From: a virus
DNA length: 22,439 bases
Strand: one strand, 5' to 3'
Virus record (IMG/VR): IMGVR_UViG_3300047564_002393
Coordinates: 1 to 22,439 of that record
The notes under the pieces were generated by a model that ran no database searches, was not told where the DNA came from, and was given only the letters and a program-made list of their open reading frames with translations. The translations under genes and the position numbers were made by a program. Of the stretch, positions 14,263 through 20,740 are shown in pieces. Within the stretch, counting starts at the first letter, position 1. Every line of letters starts with the position of its first letter.

Positions 14263-14418
14263 TCAATCCATCGTAAAACCCTTTTTCTTTCTAGTTGATT
14301 TCACATTCCCATCTGCTTTTGCTTCTGGGGATGGAACAACTGCTGGTGCTGGTTGTGATGGTGCTGCTGGAGCAGGTGCAGGTTCTGGCTCTTGAAATAA
14401 ATTTGAAAATCTGCTCAT
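14263..14418 (-). CDS. Small Pro/Ala-rich protein, 51 aa
   Basis: Short ORF from ATG at 14418 to TGA at 14263. It starts MSRFSNLFQEPEPAPAPAAP, continues as a Pro/Ala/Ser/Gln-rich linker to about residue 37, and ends with a basic stretch STRKKKGFTMD. No globular domain is apparent. It has a late-type GATAAATA motif 26 bases upstream and a terminator downstream, so it may be its own late transcript. The MSRF-x-x-LF start and basic end look like a short adaptor peptide that holds two partners together; this is a guess. I do not recognise the family. Confidence 0.68.
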   Translation of the reverse strand: MSRFSNLFQEPEPAPAPAAPSQPAPAVVPSPEAKADGNVKSTRKKKGFTMD

Positions 14419-14443
14419 TTACTTTACTAGAACTCTATAAAAA

Positions 14444-14451
14444 TATTTATC
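14444..14451 (-). promoter_or_regulatory. Late-promoter motif GATAAATA at VWA stop
   Basis: The minus strand reads GATAAATA, fitting NATAAATA, and overlaps the TGA stop of the VWA gene. It is 26 bases before the start of the 51-residue ORF, a normal distance for a late promoter with a short leader. Confidence 0.5.
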
Positions 14452-16597
14452 AAGAGATAAGTTCTACAAACTCACCAAGAATTTTTTTATTCATCTTTTT
14501 AGACTTCAAACTCTTCACAAATGCAGTTTTGATTTGGGATTTGGTAGCATCTTCAGCAACTTCAAACTCAGTATCTTGCCCAAGAGTATTTGCCGCAAGA
14601 CCAAAGTAACTATGATAACCTGATTTTTTGATAGAAAATGATTTTTGCTTTCTCCAAGAAGAATAAGTTGTATCATATTCCTTTCCAAAATATCCACAAT
14701 ACCGACGAATAAAAGCGCCTGCATCACGAGATTCTAGGACTCGAATACCAATAAAGTTAATATTGTTAAAACTATCCCTCAGATTGCGAAGAAGAACATC
14801 AGTAAATCCATACCATTCGACATCACAGGAATAGGTGTGACCATTTTTACGATCACGCAAGAAAGCATTTGGACCAATATGAGCAGTGCCCATAAAAGGT
14901 TCAACTTCAAAACGGCGTTGAACTTCACGATGATACTTAAGCATACATGCTTCGCCATCAGTCAAAACAATACACTGAACCTTCTGAAGTTTGTTTTCCT
15001 TTTGGAACTTAGGAAGAATTTGATGAAGAGAAATCAATGCCTCGTTTAGAGGAGTTCCAGATAGACTTAGACCAGGAGGTACACTGTAATAAACAAAAGA
15101 ATTATAACGAAAACTAGATGCAAGACGAAAAATAATTTTCATTTGATTTTCTAGAGTTTTTGCATTTACTTTGCTTGTCAACAAGTTCATCATAGAGAAC
15201 CATTCTCCAACCTGAACTAATCCATCACGCTTAGCGTAAGAAAGTTCACGGATAGTTACTTTATTATTTTCATCATATTTGACAAGTGGATAATCACTTG
15301 TGAATGCATAAACCTCAAATGGAATAGAAACCTTCTTACAGAACCATACCAGGTTGAAGAGTTGCTTGACAGTATCGAGCATCACATCACCCATAGAACC
15401 AGACCAGTCCAGTACAAACACCAAACCATGGTTCTTACCATCAGCAAGAGTGGTGACTTTCTTGAAGAGATCTTCGTTATATTTGTAGGTATGAAGTTTG
15501 GAACAGTCCAGAACACCAGTACGAGCAGTCGAAGCACGAGCATAGGAGTCTGCTGCCTTGCGGCACTCAAACTCTTTCACCAGATAGTTCACTTCTTTCT
15601 GTGCTGAACGCTTAAATTCGACAAAGAGACGATCAACTTCACTAAAGATTTCCTCTTCAGAATATTCCTTTTCATCCATCCAAGATCCCCAGTAATCACT
15701 ACACTTGGAATGAATTTCTAAGTTGGAAACAATAACTTTATTCAAATCAAGTTGAGGCAACTCAAGGTAAACATTCTCATAACCATCCATATTAGCAAGA
15801 TCCTTTAGAGCATCTTCCAGAGACTCCATAGTCTTGATTTCTGGTTCTTCATTGGTCTCACCACCCATAGAAGTAGGTTGTTGTTGCTGCTGCTCAGAAG
15901 TTCCACCATAAGACTCAGTTTCACCAGGTTGCTCCTGGTCACCTTCATTCTCACCCTCAGGTTGATCAGAGAAATCAGAAGCACCTTGATTAGAACCAGA
16001 AGTCTGAGACTCCAGATCATCCATAGGAGTCTTGGTTTCTTCTTGCTGCTTTTTCTTACAGAACTTATAGAGAACTTCTGCAGCAATCAGAACATCAGAG
16101 AAAGTCTCACACTCACCGATCATACGAACGATGGGCATCTCATCAAAATCATTAAAAGGAATTTCTACAAAGTTTCCAATCTTGTAATACAGATTGACCT
16201 TATCGGCAAGATTGTAAGTAGTAATATCATCATCTCCCAGTTGAAAAAAGTCTTCATCAGACAACTCTTTGTATCCGTTATAGAAGGTCTTGGCAAGACC
16301 AGCATAACGACGCTTCATCAGTTTCTCAATGCGAGCATCCTCAACCACATTCACAAACTGCGGAGGAATCTTGTGCTCCTTCAACCAATCCTCATCAGGC
16401 GTATAGAGAGCGTGACCCACCTCGTGACCCACCAGAAGGTCATATACGGTGCTGCTTGCTCGCTCCCACATAGGCAGGGTCAGTACGCGGGTATGGACAT
16501 TAAAGCAGGCAGTCTCTACCTTCTTGTGCTCAACCACAAGGTCTTCAGTGGCAAGCAGTTTGGCGAGTTGGGACTTGATTTCGTGACGGATGGTCAT
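14450..16597 (-). CDS. VWA-domain protein with zincin motif (CobT-like partner)
   Basis: 715-residue protein with three parts. Residues 1-180 contain HEVGH at 58-62, a classic HExxH zinc-peptidase motif, and VEDARIE at 85-91, where a third ligand (Glu) of a gluzincin would be expected. Residues about 183-260 are an acidic Gln/Ser-rich linker with five consecutive Gln. The C-terminal half is a VWA domain with the MIDAS motif D397-W-S-G-S401 and a downstream LTDGEA. CobT, partner of CobS, also has an acidic linker and a C-terminal VWA domain. The start at 16597 follows a TATAAT element and has no ribosome-binding site. With the CobS-like ATPase it forms a MoxR-VWA module; a peptidase or chaperone role is as likely as metal chelation. 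Confidence 0.85.
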   Translation of the reverse strand: MTIRHEIKSQLAKLLATEDLVVEHKKVETACFNVHTRVLTLPMWERASSTVYDLLVGHEVGHALYTPDEDWLKEHKIPPQFVNVVEDARIEKLMKRRYAGLAKTFYNGYKELSDEDFFQLGDDDITTYNLADKVNLYYKIGNFVEIPFNDFDEMPIVRMIGECETFSDVLIAAEVLYKFCKKKQQEETKTPMDDLESQTSGSNQGASDFSDQPEGENEGDQEQPGETESYGGTSEQQQQQPTSMGGETNEEPEIKTMESLEDALKDLANMDGYENVYLELPQLDLNKVIVSNLEIHSKCSDYWGSWMDEKEYSEEEIFSEVDRLFVEFKRSAQKEVNYLVKEFECRKAADSYARASTARTGVLDCSKLHTYKYNEDLFKKVTTLADGKNHGLVFVLDWSGSMGDVMLDTVKQLFNLVWFCKKVSIPFEVYAFTSDYPLVKYDENNKVTIRELSYAKRDGLVQVGEWFSMMNLLTSKVNAKTLENQMKIIFRLASSFRYNSFVYYSVPPGLSLSGTPLNEALISLHQILPKFQKENKLQKVQCIVLTDGEACMLKYHREVQRRFEVEPFMGTAHIGPNAFLRDRKNGHTYSCDVEWYGFTDVLLRNLRDSFNNINFIGIRVLESRDAGAFIRRYCGYFGKEYDTTYSSWRKQKSFSIKKSGYHSYFGLAANTLGQDTEFEVAEDATKSQIKTAFVKSLKSKKMNKKILGEFVELIS

Positions 16598-16618
16598 TGA
16601 TCTGTTGCGTATGGACCT

Positions 16619-16624
16619 ATTATA
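16619..16624 (-). promoter_or_regulatory. TATAAT promoter of the VWA gene
   Basis: A perfect TATAAT on the minus strand, about 22 bases before the ATG at 16597 and directly after the terminator at 16626-16651. No clear -35. It also contains the stop codon of the tiny basic ORF upstream. Confidence 0.55.
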
Positions 16625-16766
16625 CAAAAGAACCCCGCCTTTGGGGCGAGGTCATGTGACGCTTTTTGAACTGGCGTAATGCTTCACGCCGTGCTCTCAA
16701 TGCTTGCGGTTTAAGTTTTCGTTTCTGTTCCTTCTTGGAATGATGCTGCCAGTTTGGAGTGTTCAT
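16620..16766 (-). CDS. Tiny basic protein, 48 aa
   Basis: ORF starting at the ATG at 16766, which overlaps the gene 46 stop (ATGA), and ending with the TAA at 16620. The protein is strongly basic: NTPNWQHHSKKEQKRKLKPQ, then ALRARREALRQFKKRH, a likely nucleic-acid-binding helix. Its last ten codons run through a terminator hairpin and the stop lies within the TATAAT of the next gene. A basic composition together with the coupled start argues for a real gene, yet the 3' end overlapping two signals is unusual and there is no ribosome-binding site. I do not recognise the family with certainty. Confidence 0.65.
   Translation of the reverse strand: MNTPNWQHHSKKEQKRKLKPQALRARREALRQFKKRHMTSPQRRGSFV
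16626..16651 (-). terminator. Intrinsic terminator after gene 46 and the basic ORF
   Basis: Minus-strand stem CCTCGCC/GGCGGGG (seven pairs, one G-U) with a five-base loop, then TTCTTTT. It overlaps the end of the tiny basic ORF. Confidence 0.75.
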
Positions 16767-18478
16767 GACACGAGTTTGCTGAATCCTTTTATTTTATCAA
16801 ACTTTATCACATTGTCAAACTTGTCGATCAATTCGTCTGTCTTATGTGAGATAACAAATACATTAGCATCTGTTACAACATATCTGATAATTTTTGTAAA
16901 ATAATCTGTTCCAAATCCATCAAGTGAACTATCAAAAATTTCATCCAGGATAAGAAGGTTAGTGCTTGCAGAATTTTTCATCTTTGCAATTTCCCTCCAG
17001 GTGAAGAGGAGAGACAAGTCAATTCTCATCTTCTCCCCTTCACTGAATGATTCATAACTAAAATCCTCATGAATTGGGGATTTCACCGTCTCTTTAAATT
17101 CATCATCCAAAGAGAAGTTAATATAAAAGTCCATCAATTGAAGATATTTGTTAATCTGCTGATTCATAAGAGGCAGATATCTCTTAATGATTTTGGATTT
17201 TACTCCACCATCCTTCATCAGGGAATAAGCAAAATCAAAATAGACATTGCTTTCTTTAGTATTTGATTGTTCTTTTTGAAGATCTCCTAATTCATCTTCT
17301 AAGTTTTTGAGAATTTCTCGGTCAGAATTTCGTTTTTCAAGTTGCTCGGTAATTGTTTGAATTTCATTTTCAAGATTTCTGATTTGTCTGCGACACCCAG
17401 AAATCTTAATGTTGTTTTGAGAAATGCCATTCGTTCTTTTTGAAATCTCCTTGGATAAATCATTAAATTGACGCTCTCTCTGTTCCTCCTCCTTAATTGC
17501 TGCCTCTAGTTCTTCGTAACCAGATTGCAACTCCTTTGCTTTATCTTGAGCGTCCTTAATTTTATTTATCCTAAACTCTTCATCAATAGATTGTGTACAT
17601 GTTGGGCAAACCGTATTCTCAGTGAAGAACTTATGCTCTTTTGTAATTGTAGATACTTTTTGGGAAACCTTTCCTTTAAGATTTCCTAACTTACGAAGTT
17701 TTTCAGAGTAACCAATAAGTTTATCTTGATCTTGAATCAACTCACGGAGAGTTTCTTCCAAAGATTCATTCTCTTCAACATGAATATCAATTTCTTTGTC
17801 TAGGTTTGAAATATTTTCCTTTTTATCTCTAATAGTTTTTTTGCCAGTTTCTTCCAAATCAGAAATAAAGTTTGTCTGCATTTCGATCTTCTCTTCCAGA
17901 AGATTCTTACGAATTGAGAGTTCCTTTATCTTCTCATTGTTACTTCGAATCTTGTCCTTAATGATCAAACTCATTGAGGAAAAAATCTTAATATCCAAAA
18001 GATCTTCAATAATTTCTCTACGACTTGATGCTGGTAGTTGCATAAATGGAACAAAAGAAGCACTACCTAGAATTACAATTTGTGTGAAAGATTTGTAATT
18101 CAATTTCAAAACATTATCTTCTAACCATTTTTGCTGATCAATAGCGGCAGCAGATTGATCCAAGACCTTTCCATCTTTATAAATTTCAAAAATGTTTGGT
18201 TTGATACCACGAACTACTTTCCATTCGGTAGAACTAATAGAAAAATTAATCTCAACTAAACAATCCTTTTCGTTTACACTATTGATTAGTTGTGGTTTGT
18301 TAACCTTTCTGAATGGTTTATTAAAAAGAACAAATGTAAGCGCATCTAGAATGGTGGACTTTCCTGCACCATTAGTACCAACGATTAAATTTGTCTTTGA
18401 GTTAGTAAAATCTATTTCGGTAAATTGATTTCCAGTGGAAAGAAAATTACGCCATTTTATCGTTTTGAACAAAATCAT
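16763..18478 (-). CDS. 46: Recombination nuclease subunit gp46 (Rad50/SbcC-like)
   Basis: 571-residue SMC-type ATPase that with gp47 forms the nuclease complex which resects DNA ends and, in T4, degrades host DNA. Walker A is GTNGAGKST near residue 37. A long coiled coil (about 170-430) is broken by a zinc hook with CPTC. The ABC signature is FSEGEKMR and Walker B is LLILDEIFD. Length matches T4 gp46 (560). It begins inside the 3' end of the DUF3110-like gene (32-base overlap), and its stop overlaps a tiny basic ORF. In T4 genes 47 and 46 are separated by only small ORFs, as here. Confidence 0.96.
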   Translation of the reverse strand: MILFKTIKWRNFLSTGNQFTEIDFTNSKTNLIVGTNGAGKSTILDALTFVLFNKPFRKVNKPQLINSVNEKDCLVEINFSISSTEWKVVRGIKPNIFEIYKDGKVLDQSAAAIDQQKWLEDNVLKLNYKSFTQIVILGSASFVPFMQLPASSRREIIEDLLDIKIFSSMSLIIKDKIRSNNEKIKELSIRKNLLEEKIEMQTNFISDLEETGKKTIRDKKENISNLDKEIDIHVEENESLEETLRELIQDQDKLIGYSEKLRKLGNLKGKVSQKVSTITKEHKFFTENTVCPTCTQSIDEEFRINKIKDAQDKAKELQSGYEELEAAIKEEEQRERQFNDLSKEISKRTNGISQNNIKISGCRRQIRNLENEIQTITEQLEKRNSDREILKNLEDELGDLQKEQSNTKESNVYFDFAYSLMKDGGVKSKIIKRYLPLMNQQINKYLQLMDFYINFSLDDEFKETVKSPIHEDFSYESFSEGEKMRIDLSLLFTWREIAKMKNSASTNLLILDEIFDSSLDGFGTDYFTKIIRYVVTDANVFVISHKTDELIDKFDNVIKFDKIKGFSKLVS

Positions 18479-18734
18479 AGTCTCTAGGAGGAATCACTAA
18501 TTCATCTGGGGTAATAACCACATACCTGTAATTATACAGGTGACATGTTTTAATTGCAAGTTCATCATCAACTTCTACGACACTCATATCGGGATAATCT
18601 TCTGCCTCTAAAAGACCAGCATATCTCAATGCATCATCTTCATCCTCAAACATATACAGAGTCTTTTGACCCTCATTGTCTGTTACGGCATATGCTCCTT
18701 CATCTTCCTGTCCAGAAATTGTAAGAATAAACAT
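18447..18734 (-). CDS. DUF3110-like protein
   Basis: 95-residue acidic protein between 47 and 46, starting MFILTISGQ at the ATG at 18734, which shares a base with the 47 stop (TAATG). LYMFEDEDDALRYAGLLEAE, followed by DYPDMSVVEVDDELAIKTCH in outline, resembles DUF3110, a small domain found in cyanobacteria and plants (pattern F-E-D-x-D-D-A-x-R-Y-A-x-x-L-E). The function of DUF3110 is unknown. Presence in a phage that also carries hsp20 fits acquisition from a cyanobacterial host. It overlaps the start of gene 46 by 32 bases. The family call is from memory. Confidence 0.75.
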   Translation of the reverse strand: MFILTISGQEDEGAYAVTDNEGQKTLYMFEDEDDALRYAGLLEAEDYPDMSVVEVDDELAIKTCHLYNYRYVVITPDELVIPPRDYDFVQNDKMA

Positions 18735-19777
18735 TATTCCAATTCGCAAGCTTCTTGATAGACTTCTTTTATAATTTTTTTGACTAGATTTTTGTCCAAA
18801 TCAAAATCAGAATCTTCAATGTATTTATTTAAAATGGTGAATGTATCTTCCCCATCTTCTTGCGTAAATTCTACATCATCGTCACATATAGCAAAATTTT
18901 CTACAACCTTAAGATCAGAACATCCAGATTTAGTAATCTTATCTAAGAACTTTTCAAAGTCAAGTTGTTTTGTTTTTTTGCGAACAATAACTTTTACAAT
19001 TTTATCTTTGAGTGGCGCAGAATTATAAAGTTTATGGTTGGTATCTTCATAGTATACCTTTTCAAACATTGTGTAAGGATTTTCAATGAATTCTAACTCA
19101 TAAGTTTCTGTATCAAAAATGTGGAATCCTCTTTTGTCATTGACATCATTCCAATAAAGTTGATATGGATTTCCCAGATAAAAAATCTTTCCATCATTGG
19201 AGCGTGTATGATAATGACCAGAAAAAACCATATCAAAGTCATTAAAGATTTTTGGATCCATTCCACCTGGTTGGACATGACCAGGATAGACAGAAAATCC
19301 ACTCAACTCTAAATGACCAAAAATATGTTTTGCCTTTGTTTTTTTAATTAGATCAATGGTTTGATCATAATTATCCTGGCATATCCAAGGAAGAAGAACA
19401 CACTTGAACCCAAGAATATTTACTTCTGTTGGTTCTGATATACGAACTACATTATCATATTCAGTAAGAAGAGAATCTAAAGCATTTACTTCATTTGTAT
19501 TTTTATAATATGCATCGTGATTTCCGACAATATTATAAACTTCGATGCCTAAGTTCTTAAACTTATCATAAACATTTTCTTTTGCCCAATCAAGTGCCCA
19601 AAAATCTACACTTTTTCTATTATCAAAAGCATCACCAAGATGAATTGCTTTGGTTATCTTTCTTTCTTCTAGAGTTGGAAAGAAAACATTTTCATAAAAT
19701 TTTTGAAAATAATCATGAAATAATTTACTTCCCTTCCTAGCACCATAATGTGTATCCGTAATCAATGCTATTTTCAT
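18734..19777 (-). CDS. 47: Recombination nuclease subunit gp47 (Mre11/SbcD-like)
   Basis: 347-residue metallophosphoesterase, nuclease partner of gp46. The five phosphoesterase motifs are seen in order: ITDTHYGAR (motif 1), HLGDAFDNRK (2), VGNHDAYY (3), FGHLELSG (4) and FSGHYHTR (5), with all metal ligands present. Length is the same as T4 gp47 (339) within a few residues. Its ATG overlaps the gene 55 stop (ATGA) and its stop overlaps the DUF3110-like start (TAATG). In T4, gp46/47 supply 3' single-stranded ends for UvsX. Confidence 0.96.
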   Translation of the reverse strand: MKIALITDTHYGARKGSKLFHDYFQKFYENVFFPTLEERKITKAIHLGDAFDNRKSVDFWALDWAKENVYDKFKNLGIEVYNIVGNHDAYYKNTNEVNALDSLLTEYDNVVRISEPTEVNILGFKCVLLPWICQDNYDQTIDLIKKTKAKHIFGHLELSGFSVYPGHVQPGGMDPKIFNDFDMVFSGHYHTRSNDGKIFYLGNPYQLYWNDVNDKRGFHIFDTETYELEFIENPYTMFEKVYYEDTNHKLYNSAPLKDKIVKVIVRKKTKQLDFEKFLDKITKSGCSDLKVVENFAICDDDVEFTQEDGEDTFTILNKYIEDSDFDLDKNLVKKIIKEVYQEACELE

Positions 19778-20244
19778 GAATACAATTTTGTTTGAATATT
19801 TTCTTTAATGGTATTGTAATCAGAGTTGTTATAGATATCGCCATCACTAGTAAAGACAACATCATATCCAGATCTTTCAATGATTTTAGATCTGATTTCC
19901 ATTTGTCTTTTTTCTTTTTGAATTCTTCTCAAAAATGCATAGTGAATAATTTGAGTGAAATACGCAAAAGGATTAGATGACTTCTCTGGATTAAAATTTT
20001 TAATGTATTGAACGCAATTTTCAATTCCATCAGAAATCATATCTTCACGGAACATGTAATTGACAAAGTTTGGTTTGTAAGACAGGTGCGTGGCAATCTT
20101 CAGGAAACAATCTCCAAGATAGTTCGTGATCCTAGGAGTTGGTAGTCCCTTTTCATTTGCCTCTGCAACTTTCTTCTTGTAAATGACGAGTGCTTCTAAG
20201 AAGTCTTTGTTGTTTACATAATGTTCTGATTTTCTTTTTGGCAT
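19774..20244 (-). CDS. 55: Late-transcription sigma factor gp55
   Basis: 156-residue divergent sigma factor that directs host RNA polymerase to late promoters with the NATAAATA/TATAAATA element. The HYVNNKDFLEAL start, then MISDGIENCVQYIKNFNPEK and NPFAYFTQIIHYAFLRRIQKEKRQ (the region-2-like helix) align with T4 gp55 (185 residues). The C-terminal end is shorter than in T4; the end that binds clamp gp45 is not easily recognised. A strong sigma-70 promoter lies upstream with short inverted repeats around it. The leader has no ribosome-binding site. It is the first gene of the 55-47-46 unit. Confidence 0.94.
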   Translation of the reverse strand: MPKRKSEHYVNNKDFLEALVIYKKKVAEANEKGLPTPRITNYLGDCFLKIATHLSYKPNFVNYMFREDMISDGIENCVQYIKNFNPEKSSNPFAYFTQIIHYAFLRRIQKEKRQMEIRSKIIERSGYDVVFTSDGDIYNNSDYNTIKENIQTKLYS

Positions 20245-20264
20245 TTCATGTTTTACTTTTTATC

Positions 20265-20299
20265 GTGTTAATATTATAACACATCGGTCAAGGCTTGAC
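20265..20299. repeat. Two inverted repeats across the gene 55 promoter
   Basis: GTGTTA/TAACAC (20265-20282, six-base spacer) covers the -10 and start region, and GTCAAG-G-CTTGAC (20287-20299) overlaps the -35. Either could be an operator for a repressor or activator dimer. Confidence 0.45.
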
Positions 20300-20301
20300 A
20301 A
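20273..20301 (-). promoter_or_regulatory. Strong sigma-70 promoter of gene 55
   Basis: Minus strand TTGTCA (20301-20296), 17-base spacer, TATAAT (20278-20273). The -10 is perfect and the -35 matches five of six positions. RNA would start near 20266 and give a leader of about 20 bases. Confidence 0.8.
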
Positions 20302-20350
20302 GGTTCAAATATTTGTGTACAATAACTCTGTCAGGGGTTCAGAGATTAAT

Positions 20351-20740
20351 TTAGCTAGATTTATAGATTTTCTCTAAGGATATTCTGGCATTGCTTATTG
20401 AAGATAGATACCCCATCTTTTGAGTTGGATTTGTTTGATTTGAGTCTCTATCTTTATTTTTTACAAACCTATCATATGATTCAATTGTGTATTCATCTGT
20501 AACTTCTGTTATCGTTATTACTTTATCCATATTAATTAACACAATAGGATCATCAGCACTTTTTAACCATGGTTCTATTTTTAATGCATTCATTTCAAGA
20601 TGACGAATGAATACATTTTCAAATATAACTGGATTTTCTAACATCAATATTGTTTTATTTTCTTCTTCTACGGGACATACTTTACTAAAGATTTCTTCCC
20701 CTGAAATTAGTTTTATTGATGCGTAAAATTCATCTATCAT
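20351..20740 (-). CDS. Sm-like (LSm-type) small protein C
   Basis: 129-residue protein after uvsW, whose stop it overlaps (ATGA). SIKLISGEEIFSKV is the first strand, and IEPWLKSADDPIVLIN followed by MDKVITITEV the last ones, the same pattern as proteins A and B at 6752-7346: L-I-S-G-E-E-[IV], a Trp, and D-K-[VI]-[IL]-T. The tail after residue 95 is charged and Asn/Ser-rich. An RNA-binding ring protein is a reasonable inference, not shown. It is followed by about 100 bases without a gene, containing a weak hairpin (20326-20344) and the gene 55 promoter. Confidence 0.78.
   Translation of the reverse strand: MIDEFYASIKLISGEEIFSKVCPVEEENKTILMLENPVIFENVFIRHLEMNALKIEPWLKSADDPIVLINMDKVITITEVTDEYTIESYDRFVKNKDRDSNQTNPTQKMGYLSSISNARISLEKIYKSS

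Noticed and set aside
18822-18829. AATAAATA motif inside gene 47, and a similar one in uvsW near 21131
   Set aside because: Both are deep inside coding sequence, far from any gene start, and A/T-rich codons produce such matches by chance.
29-19980. Many plus-strand ORFs of 60-240 codons, for example 15878-16600 and 10494-11033
   Set aside because: All lie opposite well-supported minus-strand genes, have no ribosome-binding sites or recognisable motifs, and show the odd composition of reverse-frame shadows.
20326-20344. Hairpin CTCTG/CAGAG after Sm-like gene C
   Set aside because: Only five base pairs with a nine-base loop and no T run, too weak to call a terminator.
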